NCBI GenBank assembly: GCA_958428675.1
Contig: CAUAGV010000131.1
Span: 1-5,255, forward strand
DNA length: 5,255 nucleotides
Direction: 5' to 3'
Source of the DNA: an uncultured Collinsella sp.
GTDB taxonomy: Bacteria; Actinomycetota; Coriobacteriia; Coriobacteriales; Coriobacteriaceae
Of the stretch, positions 4,955 through 5,255 are shown in pieces; within the stretch, counting starts at the first letter, position 1; every line of letters starts with the position of its first letter. Made by a program: the position numbers and the translations under genes. The notes beneath the pieces are model-generated. The model searched no databases, was not told the origin of the DNA, and saw nothing but the letters and a program-made list of their open reading frames with translations.

Positions 4955-5255
4955 ATGCCGATGAACATTGCCATCGACGGCCCGGTGGGCGCGGGGAAAT
5001 CCTCGATCGCCGATCAGGTGGCGCAAAGGCTTCATATTCTGCATCTGGACACGGGCGCGATGTATCGCACCGTCGCGCTGTACATGCTCCGAAACGGGAT
5101 CGACCCGCAGGATGAGCAGACGGTCTCCGCGCACTGCGGCGAGGCGGATGTGCGCGTGGCGTATCGGGACGGCGCGCAGCGGACGATGCTGGGCGGGGAG
5201 GACGTGAGCGACCTGATCCGCACGGGCGAGGTTTCCGCCGCGGCGAGCGCCATCT
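4955..5255 (+). CDS. cmk: Cytidylate (CMP/dCMP) kinase, N-terminal part (partial)
   Basis: The first 100 residues are present and the gene runs off the window. Cmk phosphorylates CMP and dCMP to the diphosphates with ATP in the cytoplasm, a core step of pyrimidine nucleotide supply. The N-terminus NIAIDGPVGAGKSSIA carries the Walker A loop (residues 9-17). LDTGAMYRTVAL (31-42) is the family hallmark, and GEDVSDLIRTGEVSAAAS near the end matches the Cmk motif D-V-x-x-x-I-R-x-x-E-V-S, with Gly where most relatives have Pro or another residue after T. The ATG at 4955 is supported by GGGAGG (4940-4945), 9 nt upstream; a second in-frame ATG at 4961 is too far from it. A strong promoter precedes the gene, which is transcribed away from the minus-strand membrane protein. 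This housekeeping gene is unrelated in function to the selenium operon. Confidence 0.95.
   Translation, partial: MPMNIAIDGPVGAGKSSIADQVAQRLHILHLDTGAMYRTVALYMLRNGIDPQDEQTVSAHCGEADVRVAYRDGAQRTMLGGEDVSDLIRTGEVSAAASAI

Noticed and set aside
1..5255. CRISPR arrays, tRNA or rRNA genes, transposases, attachment sites
   Set aside because: No regularly spaced repeats, no tRNA-like cloverleaf with its conserved loops, and no transposase or integrase motifs were seen on either strand.

Overview
The window looks like part of a high-GC anaerobe genome. It holds a selenium-metabolism operon on the + strand, followed by a differently styled segment carrying a minus-strand membrane-protein gene and the start of cytidylate kinase. 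All function calls rest on motifs read by eye; no database search was possible. Codon style (C- or G-ending codons; Arg as CGC/CGT) and the gene set suggest a gut anaerobe of the Coriobacteriia (Collinsella-like) type for the left two thirds. The right third, with AGGAGG-type ribosome sites, an AT-rich divergent promoter region and CGG/CTG/GGG-rich coding, looks more like a high-GC Clostridia/Firmicutes genome. Both taxonomic statements are inference.

Region by region. 1-93: C-terminal end of a 2-hydroxyacyl-CoA dehydratase-type (double-cubane) iron-sulfur protein. 86-197: a large imperfect inverted repeat that includes that gene's stop codon. 253-1017: its ATP-dependent activator (BadF/BadG/HgdC family). 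1088-2137: selD, selenophosphate synthetase, with an in-frame TGA at codon 17, exactly at the catalytic Cys/Sec position, and a candidate bacterial SECIS hairpin at 1164-1182. An ORF caller that stops at TGA begins this gene at 1148 and loses the catalytic residue. 2197-2823: yedF (TusA-like plus DsrE-like domain). 2843-3094: a small DUF3343 protein. 3091-4215: a class V aminotransferase of the cysteine-desulfurase type, overlapping the previous stop by ATGA. 4212-4697 (minus): a single-pass membrane protein of unknown function, converging on the desulfurase with overlapping stop codons. 4698-4954: a divergent regulatory region with a good promoter in each direction. 4955-5255: cmk, cut by the window end.

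How the genes work together (known families plus inference): a cysteine desulfurase, a TusA/DsrE-type carrier and DUF3343 would mobilise and hand over sulfur or selenium as per(sel)enosulfide, and SelD would activate selenide to selenophosphate. Because SelD itself appears to be a selenoprotein, the organism should also carry selA, selB and selC, none of which is in this window. The ATP-driven low-potential iron-sulfur reductase pair at the left edge may belong to the same transcription unit, but the large inverted repeat and the gaps leave that open.

The points most worth checking are the selenocysteine SelD with its SECIS hairpin, and an abrupt codon-usage switch inside the desulfurase gene at about 3370-3460. 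The switch suggests either a recombination junction or a chimeric assembly.
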